Below are positions 37,736 to 45,996 of a stretch of 64,000 bases of DNA, in pieces. The DNA is taken from positions 4,960,001-5,024,000 of the forward strand of contig NC_018000.1 of NCBI RefSeq assembly GCF_000265205.3, written 5' to 3'. The position numbers and the translations under genes were made by a program. The DNA comes from Sinorhizobium fredii USDA 257 (GTDB lineage: Bacteria > Pseudomonadota > Alphaproteobacteria > Rhizobiales > Rhizobiaceae). Under the pieces are notes generated by a model. It ran no database searches, was not told the origin of the DNA, and worked only from the letters and a program-made list of their open reading frames with translations. Positions within the stretch are counted from its first letter, which is position 1. Each line of letters begins with the position of its first letter.

Positions 37736-37767
37736 GAACAAATAGGGAACATTTTTTAGGAAGTCAA
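37736..37767 (-). promoter_or_regulatory. LexA-box promoter of TnsA-like/FtsH-like operon 2
   Basis: On the minus strand, -35 TTGACT (37762-37767) and -10 TATTTG (37739-37744) are separated by 17 bases. A GTTC-CCTATTT-GTTC box (37736-37750) overlaps the -10. The architecture is the same as in operon 1, and the sequence between boxes also shares an A-rich tract before GTTC. Confidence 0.85.
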
Positions 37768-37875
37768 CAGGTCGCCGCGTTTTTCTTCGGGCCGAGAAGT
37801 TTTCGAGAACGGCTGTCACCGCCATCGCCGCGGCGGCGGACGGCATGCCAGCCGATGCAGGTTGGAACCTTGGAC

Positions 37876-38307
37876 CTACGGCAAGATGACGTCACGAAAT
37901 TCGATTATCACGTTCCGGCCGTCACTGTTCGGATGACTGGCGATCAAGCGACCCGCCGCGGACTCGAAGGCGTTGTAGTCTGCCTCACTGAACTCCAGAA
38001 GATTGCCGTCAAACTCGATTCTGTTGCGAGCCATCGGCTTGGCGACGGAAAGATTGCCGTGTTCTTTGGTTATCTGCCAAACACCATGAGACTTGCGCCC
38101 CTGGCTCATCACCTGAAAATCAAGTACCCAGTCTCCGACGCTCAAATGTTCGGCCCAGTCCTCATAGGCCAATTCATCCGGACTCTGCCGAACCGCCTCC
38201 AGCGTCTCTTGCGCCTGCTGGCTGATTTCATCTTTCCAATAGGCGACTTTCACGCGGGAAAAAATCTCCCCCATTTTATGGGGCAGAATGTGATTTTCGA
38301 AACGCAC
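37876..38307 (-). CDS. Hypothetical protein
   Basis: 143 residues with acidic, mixed alpha/beta composition (VGDWVLDFQVMSQG, HGVWQITKEHG). The N-terminus has no signal. It ends about 110 bases upstream of the second LexA-box promoter and may be transcribed toward it. No family recognised. Confidence 0.65.
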   Translation of the reverse strand: MRFENHILPHKMGEIFSRVKVAYWKDEISQQAQETLEAVRQSPDELAYEDWAEHLSVGDWVLDFQVMSQGRKSHGVWQITKEHGNLSVAKPMARNRIEFDGNLLEFSEADYNAFESAAGRLIASHPNSDGRNVIIEFRDVILP

Positions 38308-38334
38308 CGAAGTTTGTCCTTTCTTTAAGCAGCC

Positions 38335-38524
38335 TCACCTGGACCGCCGGCGGCGAATAATGTTGGCGAAATCAGGCTCTGCGAAAAAGCCTAACGCGGC
38401 ACCGATCAACGTGAAGCTCCAAACGCCTGCGACGCCTCCGAAGCCCCCCGACGATACCGGTTCCTGATCCAATGAAAAGACCGAACAGCGCGCCGCCGAC
38501 AGTCCCTGCAGTCCTCCCATTCAT
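38335..38524 (-). pseudogene. Glycine-zipper small membrane protein, frameshifted
   Basis: MNGRTAGTVGGALFGLFIGS-type glycine zipper begins at 38524. A one-base gain in a C6 run (38444-38449, G6 on the coding strand) puts the rest, FGGVAGVWSFTLIGAALGFF and the basic end IIRRRRSR, in another frame. Removing one G restores a ~63-residue protein with two Gly-rich membrane helices. Homopolymer slippage, phase variation or sequencing error are all possible. Confidence 0.65.
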
Positions 38525-38546
38525 GTTAATCTTTTGCGCGTGCTCT

Positions 38547-38879
38547 TCACTGCTTCGATTCTGAACCGAGCCATTTCCGGTATGCGTCAACGTGCTGCTG
38601 CCAGATGATCTCAGCGCGTTCCGCGACGGCTTTCTTGTCGCTTGCCGTTCTGAAAGCGAAACGGCTATTCACCAGGATAAACTGGATTTCAAGCTCCTTT
38701 GCCGCCTCCGTCACAGACGATTCCCAATGCGCGGACCACCTCCCATCAGCTTCTTTGCGTTTCCCGCGAAGCCTGGCTGGAAACTGGTCGATCATTGCAG
38801 CGGCCCGCTCGCGAAGACGTTCTCTATCCTCGTCGTGCCGAGGGTCGTCACCGAACAGCAGTTCCTTAGTATAGCTCAT
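38547..38879 (-). CDS. Hypothetical protein
   Basis: About 110 residues from the ATG at 38879 (MSYTKELLFGDDPRHDEDRE), with GGGGAG upstream; a longer frame reaches 38981. Highly charged and helical, with Trp-rich parts (WSAHWESSV, IIWQQHVDAYRKWLG). No domain recognised. It precedes the glycine-zipper gene by 23 bases. Confidence 0.65.
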   Translation of the reverse strand: MSYTKELLFGDDPRHDEDRERLRERAAAMIDQFPARLRGKRKEADGRWSAHWESSVTEAAKELEIQFILVNSRFAFRTASDKKAVAERAEIIWQQHVDAYRKWLGSESKQ

Positions 38880-39236
38880 ACTTGAAAGGCTCCCCTCACC
38901 CTCAAAAAGTGCCTGGCTAAGATAAGAGCGGAAGCGGTCAGGCGTGCTGGCGGCCCCCTGCCGATGTCCATTCGCATCCATTGCAGTTTCCTACAGTGCT
39001 GATCAAGCGGAAGGTCATCTGACATGCCCACTGCCGATCGATGAACTGCATGGTGCCGAGCCAGTTTCAAGAGAGGCTGCGACCTCGCAAAAATTCCATG
39101 GCGAGAGGGTAATTTCCCCCTGGCGTTTTGACCTGACCGTTAACGAGACAAAGCCGAAATACAACCGGGGAGCGTTCGCCTTCCTCCTCGGCTCATGATG
39201 ACGCCGCATTGCCTCCAAAGACCCCGGCGGAATTTC

Positions 39237-40725
39237 ATGACCAGCATCCATACGAACACCATGGCCATGGCGGCCCTCGGCACTCTTCGTTCGATCAGCG
39301 GGCAGCTGAGTGCTGAGCAGGACAAGGTCTCTTCCGGACTGCGGATCAACACCGCCGCGGACAACGCCGCCTACTGGTCCATCTCGACGACGATGCGTTC
39401 GGACAACATGGCGATCTCGGCGGTCTCCGACGCCCTTGGCCTGGGGGCTGCGAAGGTGGACGTGGCCTATGCCGGCCTGAATTCGGTCGTCGACGTCCTC
39501 AAGGAGTTCAAGGCGAAGCTGGTGGCGGCCGAAGAGGACGGCGTCGACAAGGCCAAGGTCCAGGCCGAGCTCGACCAGTTGAAGGAGCAAGTCCAGAGTA
39601 TAGCGACGTCCGCCAGCTTCAGCGGGGTCAACTGGCTGAACACCGACATCGCCGACATCTACGACAAGACCCTCAACAGGGCTTCGACCGTCTCGTCATT
39701 CGCAAGGGACGCGACGGGCGGCGTCTCCGTCAAGACGATGGATGTCAACCTTTCCCAGGTATCCCTCTTCAACAGCACGGGAGGCGGACTGCTCCAGGCC
39801 GACCCCTGTGACCTCGGGACGATCGGCGGACTGCGCTTCTCCACTGGCTCGGATGTCATGAGGACGTACAGCGCCGGCAACACGATGGGGTCCGGCCCCT
39901 CCGACGACGTTTTTCACCTGCAGCGGCCCGCTCACATTCGGTGTCGGCGACCAGATTTCCTTCGACGTGACGGTGGATGCCGACAACCCCGCGGACGGCA
40001 TCTCTGCGCCCTATCACCCGGGGCAGACCACCTCCATCGTGATCGACCGGGCGACGGTCGATGCTGTCCTCCCGTCGGCGAACGGCGTGATCTCAACCTA
40101 CAAGCAGTATGCCTCGGTGCTGAGCTACGCCCTCTCCGGTTCCGGGGCGACGGCGACGACCTACTGGAAATACCAGACGAAGATCAAGGTCGATATCCCC
40201 GATCTCGTCGGCATCGTTTATCTCGGCAACTCATCTCTGGATGGCTCAATCGTGGCCCTCGACCCGGAAGGAACCGAGCCGGGACGGCCCCGTTGGTTTG
40301 GTCTCGACAATCAGGAGAAAGTCAAGTCGGACTGGAATGAAGGTCGTCGCCTGCGAGGATGGGTTGCCAACACCGAAACAATTGACGCCGTTCTTTCAAT
40401 CCACGGCGCGATCTTCGGCGACAAGGTTCCTCTTCCAACTGCGGACCCGACTTTCGCTTTCACCATCCCAAAGGATGGCTCGCTTCCCTTAGACGGTGCG
40501 GCCCCCTCGATTATCGACCACCGGGGCGACTCTAGCTATGTGGCCGCAATTCCTGATCTGGGCGCGCGCGTTCGTTCTCTCACCCTTGAACATCCAGACC
40601 CGAACGGCATCGGGGCGCTCTATCGCGAACTTTCCATCGACCATCCGCCTGTGATCGTCCAGGCCTCCGAAGTCCGATACCGGGCGCTCATCGAGACCGC
40701 AACCGGATTGAAAGAACTGACCTGA
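39237..40725 (+). pseudogene. Flagellin 5' fragment fused to a VOC/glyoxalase-like 3' fragment
   Basis: The 5' part is a flagellin N-terminal domain (MTSIHTNTMAMAALGTLRSI, VSSGLRINTAADNAAYWSI). A one-base shift in a T5 run (39910-39914) interrupts it; removing one T gives DDVFTCSGPLTFGVGDQISF and continued flagellin-like sequence. Near 40235 the sequence switches to the C-terminal part of a glyoxalase-like (PF13468-type VOC) protein: PGRPRWFGLD, LRGWVANTETIDA, LEHPDPNGI. The flagellin C-terminal filament domain is absent. It cannot make a working flagellin. Confidence 0.75.
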
Positions 40726-40962
40726 CCCAGCAGGAAGGTCTGCTTTGTCCGCACACCGCTCACGGCAAACCGATGACCGTGGTGACGGCTGGCCCTTTGA
40801 TCGGCGGTGGCTCTGCTCGGAATACCCCTAAGGTGTACGAGGCTAGGCGCTTCCCCCTCGTTCTCCCCCCCGGACGCGAGCGTTAAGGTGCATTAAGCCT
40901 TCCACAATAATCGGTTGAACGTCGGTAGTGACGCGGCGTACATTTCCCTCGGGGGCTGACCT

Positions 40963-42168
40963 ATGACGAGAACAATCCGGACGCTAATGGCCGCCGTATT
41001 GGCAACCATGGCAACTGCTGCTTTCGCAGAAGAAAAGAGGTCGTCGGGAACTGGATTTGCCGTCACGTCCGATGGCTGGCTGATGACGAATGCGCATGTC
41101 GTCGAGGGCTGCGATCGCATCGAGGTGAAGGGCATGGGGACCGCTTCCGATCCGAGGATTGACGCCACCAACGACCTTGCCCTGATCAAGGTTTCGGCAG
41201 ACAGGCCCCTGACGCCGCTGGTGTTCCGACGCGCGCCGACTAGACTGGGCGAGGACATTGTCGCCATCGGCTATCCGCTGGCCGATCTACTGTCGGATTC
41301 CGTGAAGATCACGACAGGGAACGTCAACGCCCTCGCCGGATTGAGAAACGACACGCGCTACATTCAGATTTCGACCCCCATTCAGCCTGGCAGCTCGGGC
41401 GGCCCCGTCATCGACCGTGATGGTTATCTGCTCGGAATTACCAGCGCGACGTTCTCAAAGAGGGCCGCCGACGAGATCGGGATCACGGCGCAGAACATCA
41501 ACTTCGCCATCCGCGCGTCGGTCGCTGAACTGTTCATGCAGACTCAGGGCATTCCCGCCCAGTCGGGTGACCGAGCCGCGGATCAGGCGGCTCTCTCGAC
41601 GGCCGATGTGGCTGACAAGATCACATCCTCCGTTCATCAGGTCCTGTGCTACGGAAAGCCCGAGGTCCAGACACCGCCGCAGATCGAAGGGGCGACGACC
41701 TCGCTGCCGAAGCCATCGATTCCCGCGGTGCTGCTCGAAGCAACGGGTTACGATGCGATCGGCTTCGATTACTCCGCATTGAAGGACGTGACCTTTGCGA
41801 ATTGCCGCGCGGTCTGCGAGGGAGACGCGCGGTGTAAGGCGATAACCTACAACGCGAAGCATCGCGTCTGTTTTCTCAAGGACGATGTCGTCGCCCTGAT
41901 CCGAAATCGAGACGCGCTCGCTGCCTATTCGTCATCGAAGGTGGCCGAGGTCATCGTGTCGGACTTCACGAGTTTCTCTGGCATGGACATTCCCGGAGGC
42001 GACTACAAGCGGATCAGGCAAACGAGCTATTTGGAATGCTTCGTGTCCTGCATCGGAGACAATGCCTGCAGGGCGTTCGCCTACGTGAGTAGGAAGAAGG
42101 AATGCTGGCTCAAAGACACCCTCGGACGACCGAAAGCTGCGAGGGGCATCGAGCTTGGCGTAAAGTAG
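40963..42168 (+). CDS. Exported trypsin-like serine protease with two PAN-like modules
   Basis: 401 residues with signal peptide (ends ATAAFA). The trypsin/HtrA fold has His45 (TNAHVV), Asp71 (ATNDLALIK) and Ser145 (PGSSGGPVI). No PDZ follows. Two Cys-rich Apple/PAN-like modules are seen instead: CRAVCEGDARCKAITYN ... CFLKD and CFVSCIGDNACRAFAYV ... CWLKD. PAN modules bind protein or carbohydrate. It is probably periplasmic or secreted, with unknown target. Confidence 0.86.
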   Translation: MTRTIRTLMAAVLATMATAAFAEEKRSSGTGFAVTSDGWLMTNAHVVEGCDRIEVKGMGTASDPRIDATNDLALIKVSADRPLTPLVFRRAPTRLGEDIVAIGYPLADLLSDSVKITTGNVNALAGLRNDTRYIQISTPIQPGSSGGPVIDRDGYLLGITSATFSKRAADEIGITAQNINFAIRASVAELFMQTQGIPAQSGDRAADQAALSTADVADKITSSVHQVLCYGKPEVQTPPQIEGATTSLPKPSIPAVLLEATGYDAIGFDYSALKDVTFANCRAVCEGDARCKAITYNAKHRVCFLKDDVVALIRNRDALAAYSSSKVAEVIVSDFTSFSGMDIPGGDYKRIRQTSYLECFVSCIGDNACRAFAYVSRKKECWLKDTLGRPKAARGIELGVK

Positions 42169-42281
42169 GGTTTCAAACCGTGCGATTGTCCGCAATTAGG
42201 TGACATTCAGAAAAGCAAAGCGTTTTGCCAACTCTGCGAATCGGACATGCTGCAGTTGAAATCGAACCGAAGATTGCAAGC

Positions 42282-42785
42282 ATGAGCGCGATAAAGGTCG
42301 TCGAATACGATCCTGCATGGCCCGGACTGTTCGACGGGGAAAAGAGCCGGATATTGGAGCTGATCGGCGATATGGTGGATGACATTCACCACATCGGCAG
42401 CACCTCGGTCGTCGGCCTATATGCGAAGCCCAAGATTGACATCGACGCAGTGCTTCGTAGCGATGCAGTGGTCGCCGATGCGGTCGAGCTCGTGAAGTCG
42501 CTCGCGAACTTCACCTTCCATGGCGATCCCTACAATGATGGCATGTGGACCTTCACGTCGGGTCACGGTTCCTATGGCACGCGGCTCTACCTCTGCGGGC
42601 CGGAGAACGCCACGCATGTCAAACGTGTGCTGTTCCGCGATTGGCTCCGCACCCATCCGAACGACGCGGCCGAATACGCCGCGCTGAAGCGCGAACTGGC
42701 AAGGGAGGCAAACGGCGACTGGAAATTCTACACTGCGGGCAAGGCAGAATTCTTCGCGAGGATCGTGCGGCAAGCGTCCCTGTAA
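42282..42785 (+). CDS. GrpB/UPF0157 family protein
   Basis: 167 residues from the ATG at 42282 (MSAIKVVEYDPAWPGLF). The nucleotidyltransferase-like signature HHIGSTSVVGLYAKPKIDID is present, then LRTHPNDAAEYAALKREL near the end, both typical of GrpB. The family is predicted to transfer nucleotides, but its function is unproven. The gene stands alone after the PAN protease. Confidence 0.9.
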   Translation: MSAIKVVEYDPAWPGLFDGEKSRILELIGDMVDDIHHIGSTSVVGLYAKPKIDIDAVLRSDAVVADAVELVKSLANFTFHGDPYNDGMWTFTSGHGSYGTRLYLCGPENATHVKRVLFRDWLRTHPNDAAEYAALKRELAREANGDWKFYTAGKAEFFARIVRQASL

Positions 42786-42804
42786 TGGGTGTACCAGAGG
42801 TCGG

Positions 42805-42825
42805 CTGTCGACCCAAACCGGTCAT
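42805..42825. repeat. 21-bp direct repeat, left copy
   Basis: CTGTCG-A-CCCAAACCGG-T-CAT matches 44545-44565 in the same orientation with two mismatches. The pair brackets the transglutaminase and acetyltransferase genes. Confidence 0.65.
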
Positions 42826-42916
42826 TGGCAGTCGCAAAAACCCGCCGCGAAACTCCAACTTTTGCGACAGAGTTTTGCGGCGAGAATCTTCGAACGCTTT
42901 CAGGAAAGACCGGAGT

Positions 42917-42932
42917 GTCGCAAAAGTCAGGA
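42917..42932. repeat. 16-bp inverted repeat, left arm
   Basis: GTCGCAAAAGTCAGGA is the reverse complement, with one mismatch, of the sequence at 44460-44475. It lies just inside the 21-bp direct repeat. Related TCGC(A/G)AAAA(C/T)CCCGCC strings occur at 42832 and 43863. Confidence 0.6.
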
Positions 42933-43787
42933 GTTACGCAACATGACAGCCACCGGCTCGCCTTGTGGGAAGCTGATAACCTGCTTTGGCAAAGGCCAGT
43001 CCGCTACAGCTTCTGGCTCGCTCTCCCCACCAGCGCCGGCGCTTTCTAGCCGTGAAGCGAGTTGATCGAGCGTTATCCTCGTGTGCTGTGGCCACTCGGT
43101 TGGAGCGCGGGAAAGGTTCTCTGATAGACCCCAATAGTCCCACGGCTTCAGTTCCAGCTTGCGCAGTGCGGCGATCTCTCGAAACAGGCTTCCCGCGACA
43201 AACCATTCCCCGCCAAGATTGAGGCTCGACACGCCAAATCGCGGAGCGATACCCGGTTCGTCTTTAATCCGAAACCATGCCTCGCTTGCCGTTAGAAACC
43301 GCTCGTGCGGTACATCCAACGCGTTGAAGGCCGCTTCCCCGCCGGATGCAAACTCCACATCGAGCCGCTTCCATTGCCGACCATCGTGCCATTCGCAAAG
43401 CCAGTGATCTTCCCAAAAGTCGGGTACGATATAGTCAGCAAAGCCGACACGGAGACGTGCCGGGATACCCCTCGCACGAAATCCACTCGCGGCAAGAATG
43501 GCGAAATCCCGGCAGAGTCCACCAATCTTGGCCTGCGTGGCATCGCCTTCAAACAAGTTGCGCTTTACGGTGACGGCCAGAATCTCGTTCACGGAACGTA
43601 GCCCCAAATCGGCGGCCTGTTCAGGTGTGAAGCCTCTTTCCTTGGACTCAGCACCGCGAGGATGCTGCATGAATGAGCTAATCCACCGGGCAATTGCCCC
43701 CGGCTCGCCGCCGCCTTGCATCAAGATTTCACGATGCTGCCCGGGTTCCGAATAGATGCTTTGGGAAGCATAGAAGGTTTTGTGCAT
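42927..43787 (-). CDS. Transglutaminase-like protein
   Basis: 286 residues from the ATG at 43787 (MHKTFYASQSIYSEPG), preceded by GGAGAGAG. The papain-like triad is visible: Cys in GGLCRDFAILA, His in EDHWLCEW and Asp in RLDVEFASG. Such proteins act as cysteine peptidases or amide-transferring enzymes on proteins or peptides; there is no export signal. Its 3' end overlaps the left inverted-repeat arm. Confidence 0.82.
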   Translation of the reverse strand: MHKTFYASQSIYSEPGQHREILMQGGGEPGAIARWISSFMQHPRGAESKERGFTPEQAADLGLRSVNEILAVTVKRNLFEGDATQAKIGGLCRDFAILAASGFRARGIPARLRVGFADYIVPDFWEDHWLCEWHDGRQWKRLDVEFASGGEAAFNALDVPHERFLTASEAWFRIKDEPGIAPRFGVSSLNLGGEWFVAGSLFREIAALRKLELKPWDYWGLSENLSRAPTEWPQHTRITLDQLASRLESAGAGGESEPEAVADWPLPKQVISFPQGEPVAVMLRNS

Positions 43788-43957
43788 TGTCGTCTCTCTC
43801 TCCAGTTGAGGATTGAGACACGACAAGAAGGGCAAATTTTCAAAAATTGGCAATCGGCGCTTGTCGCGAAAATCCCGCCACCTGCGACAAACATATGTGG
43901 CGTAACATGTTTTAGGATTCGTGCGGCGAACCATCCTCGTGGAAGGGGAGCACCGGC

Positions 43958-44410
43958 CTACAGTGGCTTTCGGAAGAACACGACGCGCTGTGTCTCCTCA
44001 AATCCTAATGCGGTATGGAGCGCATGGCTGGCTGAATTCTCAAGCAGCGCGTCAGAGCCAAACTCAACACACCCAAGCGACTTCCCCCAATCGGCAACGG
44101 CATTGCAAAGCAATCGTGCGATACCCTTTCGCCTGTCAACGGGCCGGACATAAATCCCTTCGAGGAATAGAACGGGCGAGCTGCTGCATCCATTCACATA
44201 ATCATGTCGCAAAGTGGCCTCAGCAAACCCGACAGCTTCATTCGCAGCATTTCGAGCGATGAACGCGACGGCTTCGCCACTTTCTGAAAGAAACGCCCGG
44301 CCCAACTCGGCTCGATGATCTTCGAGTGAGTGATGCGGCCACAGCGCAACGCGAAGCTCCGCCCACGACTCAACATCTTTTATGGTCCCAATCTGGATAA
44401 TCGATTCCAT
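43958..44410 (-). CDS. Aminoglycoside 6'-N-acetyltransferase, AAC(6') type
   Basis: 150 residues, GNAT fold. HDYVNGCSSSPVLFLEGIYV and RRKGIARLLCNAV (acetyl-CoA loop) and HTALGFEETQRVVFF match chromosomal AAC(6')-I enzymes of the Iaa/Iy type along the whole length. The enzyme would acetylate the 6' amino group of aminoglycosides. Such chromosomal genes are often poorly expressed, so resistance is not implied. Variable context and repeats suggest transfer. Confidence 0.85.
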   Translation of the reverse strand: MESIIQIGTIKDVESWAELRVALWPHHSLEDHRAELGRAFLSESGEAVAFIARNAANEAVGFAEATLRHDYVNGCSSSPVLFLEGIYVRPVDRRKGIARLLCNAVADWGKSLGCVEFGSDALLENSASHALHTALGFEETQRVVFFRKPL

Positions 44411-44459
44411 ATAGTGGTTCTCTTTTCTCGCGAAATTCCCGATTAAAGCGACACTTGTT

Positions 44460-44475
44460 TTCCTGACTTTTGCAA
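44460..44475. repeat. 16-bp inverted repeat, right arm
   Basis: TCCTGACTTTTGCAAC is the reverse complement, with one mismatch, of 42917-42932. It lies upstream of the acetyltransferase gene. Confidence 0.6.
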
Positions 44476-44544
44476 CGTCGCAGAATAGACGGTTTTGCGA
44501 TGCCGGCAGTGTTGGCGCATTCCAGTCGAGGGCTTTCCGTCTCC

Positions 44545-44565
44545 TGTCGGCCCAAACCGGACATG
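44545..44565. repeat. 21-bp direct repeat, right copy
   Basis: CTGTCG-G-CCCAAACCGG-A-CAT, direct copy of 42805-42825, only eight bases from the end of the next gene. Confidence 0.65.
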
Positions 44566-44572
44566 TTCTAAG

Positions 44573-45996
44573 TTATAGGCACAAAACTCCTACGGGGCCG
44601 GGCGACACTAGAGTCTTCAGACCAGTCGCGATCCGCCTGACCTCGGTCGGAGTGTAGGCCTCATAGAATCTTTGGTTCTTGCGTCCGATCGCGTGCTCGG
44701 CGCTAAAGCTCCCACCAAACTCTTGAACTGTGACGTCGAATACCCATTCCCTGAGCGAGGTCTCGAAATCGCTGATGGGCAGCCGCGCATCGTCCCCAGG
44801 CACCACTAGATTGAAATGGACGCCTCCATCGCCAATGTGGCCGAAATCGCAGATATCGACATCGGGAAAGCGCCTCGGCAGTTCCTGATTCATCCAGTCC
44901 AGGAACCGCATGACGTCGCCCCGGCGGAAGGATAGGTCGAAAGCGATGAGCTTGCCCCTGTGCTTCACGCCCTCGGAAAGCGCGTGGCGCAAAGCCCAGA
45001 TTTCGTGCGGCGGTCCGATGAAGGCGTCGGCCAGCACTGGGTGTCCCTGCTCCCAGATATCCTCAAGGACCGACTGAAGCACTTCGTCGAGGCTCTGCTC
45101 GCCCTTGCGGGGAGCGTTTGACCGGGTGACCTCCACCAGGATCACAAGATCGGGAATTCCGGTTCCGTAGAAGGGGTTACGCAACGACGGAACATGATCG
45201 AAGGCTGCCCTAACCGCGTTCCCCGACATGCCCTCGAAGGCGCTCAGGTAGCCTCCAAGCGCGGTCTCCATGGTTACAAGCAGTTCGGACACCGCTTCGG
45301 CCGACGAGGGCACAAGCAGCGCCGTGGCTGTCTGCTGAGGTATCGGTTCCAGGTTCAAGACGCATTCGGTCACGACGCCGAACGTGCCGGACGTCCCGAT
45401 GAAGAGCTGCTTGAGATCGATCCCCATGTTGTTCTTCCGGAGGTCCGATGAAAGATCGAGGACGGTCCCATGCTCGTCGGCGAGAACGACCTTTAGGCCC
45501 AACGTGCTCCGGCGGACGTCGCCGTAGCGGAGAAAGCGGGAGCCGCCCGTGTTCGTGGCGATCATGCCGCCGAGCCGCGGATCGGCTCCGAGGTCGATCG
45601 GGAAGAACAGCCCGAACTCCTCGAGGCGGGCGTTCAAGTCCGAAAGACGGATGCCAGCCGAGGCTCTGACCGACCTGTTCGTCCTGTCGAGTTCGAAGAC
45701 GCCTGTCAGACGGTCGAGGCTTAGTACACCCTGGGTGCCGCTGCTGTCCGGGGTCGATCCAGATACGAGCCCGGTGTTACCGGACTGCGGAATGAGATGG
45801 ATGCCTTCCCGCACGCAGTAAGAGACGGCGTGCGACACCTGTTCTGTCGATGTGGGCCGCAGGACGAAGGCCGCCTTTCCGACATCGTAGCGCGCCCCGT
45901 TTCGTACGCGGCCATGTCGCCCGGCTCGGTCAAGACCGCCTTGTCTCCGAGGAGGGTGCGGAGAGCGTCTATATGGTTCTTCGTCATGTCGCTCAT
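44573..45996 (-). pseudogene. D-2-hydroxyglutarate dehydrogenase-like FAD oxidase, frameshifted
   Basis: FAD-linked oxidase of the GlcD/D-2-hydroxyglutarate type: PQSGNTGLVSGS and GADPRLGGMIATNTGG bind FAD, and GHIGDGGVHFN with FSAEHAIGRKN form the C-terminal metal/FAD site. The natural start is the ATG at 45996 (MSDMTKNHIDALRTLL), overlapping the HglS stop by 4 bases. A missing base in a C4 run (45894-45897) breaks the frame at AAYETG/ARYDVGK. Adding one G restores ~475 residues. The pathway partner of HglS: oxidises D-2-hydroxyglutarate to 2-oxoglutarate. May be intact in reality if the shift is a read error. Confidence 0.85.
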
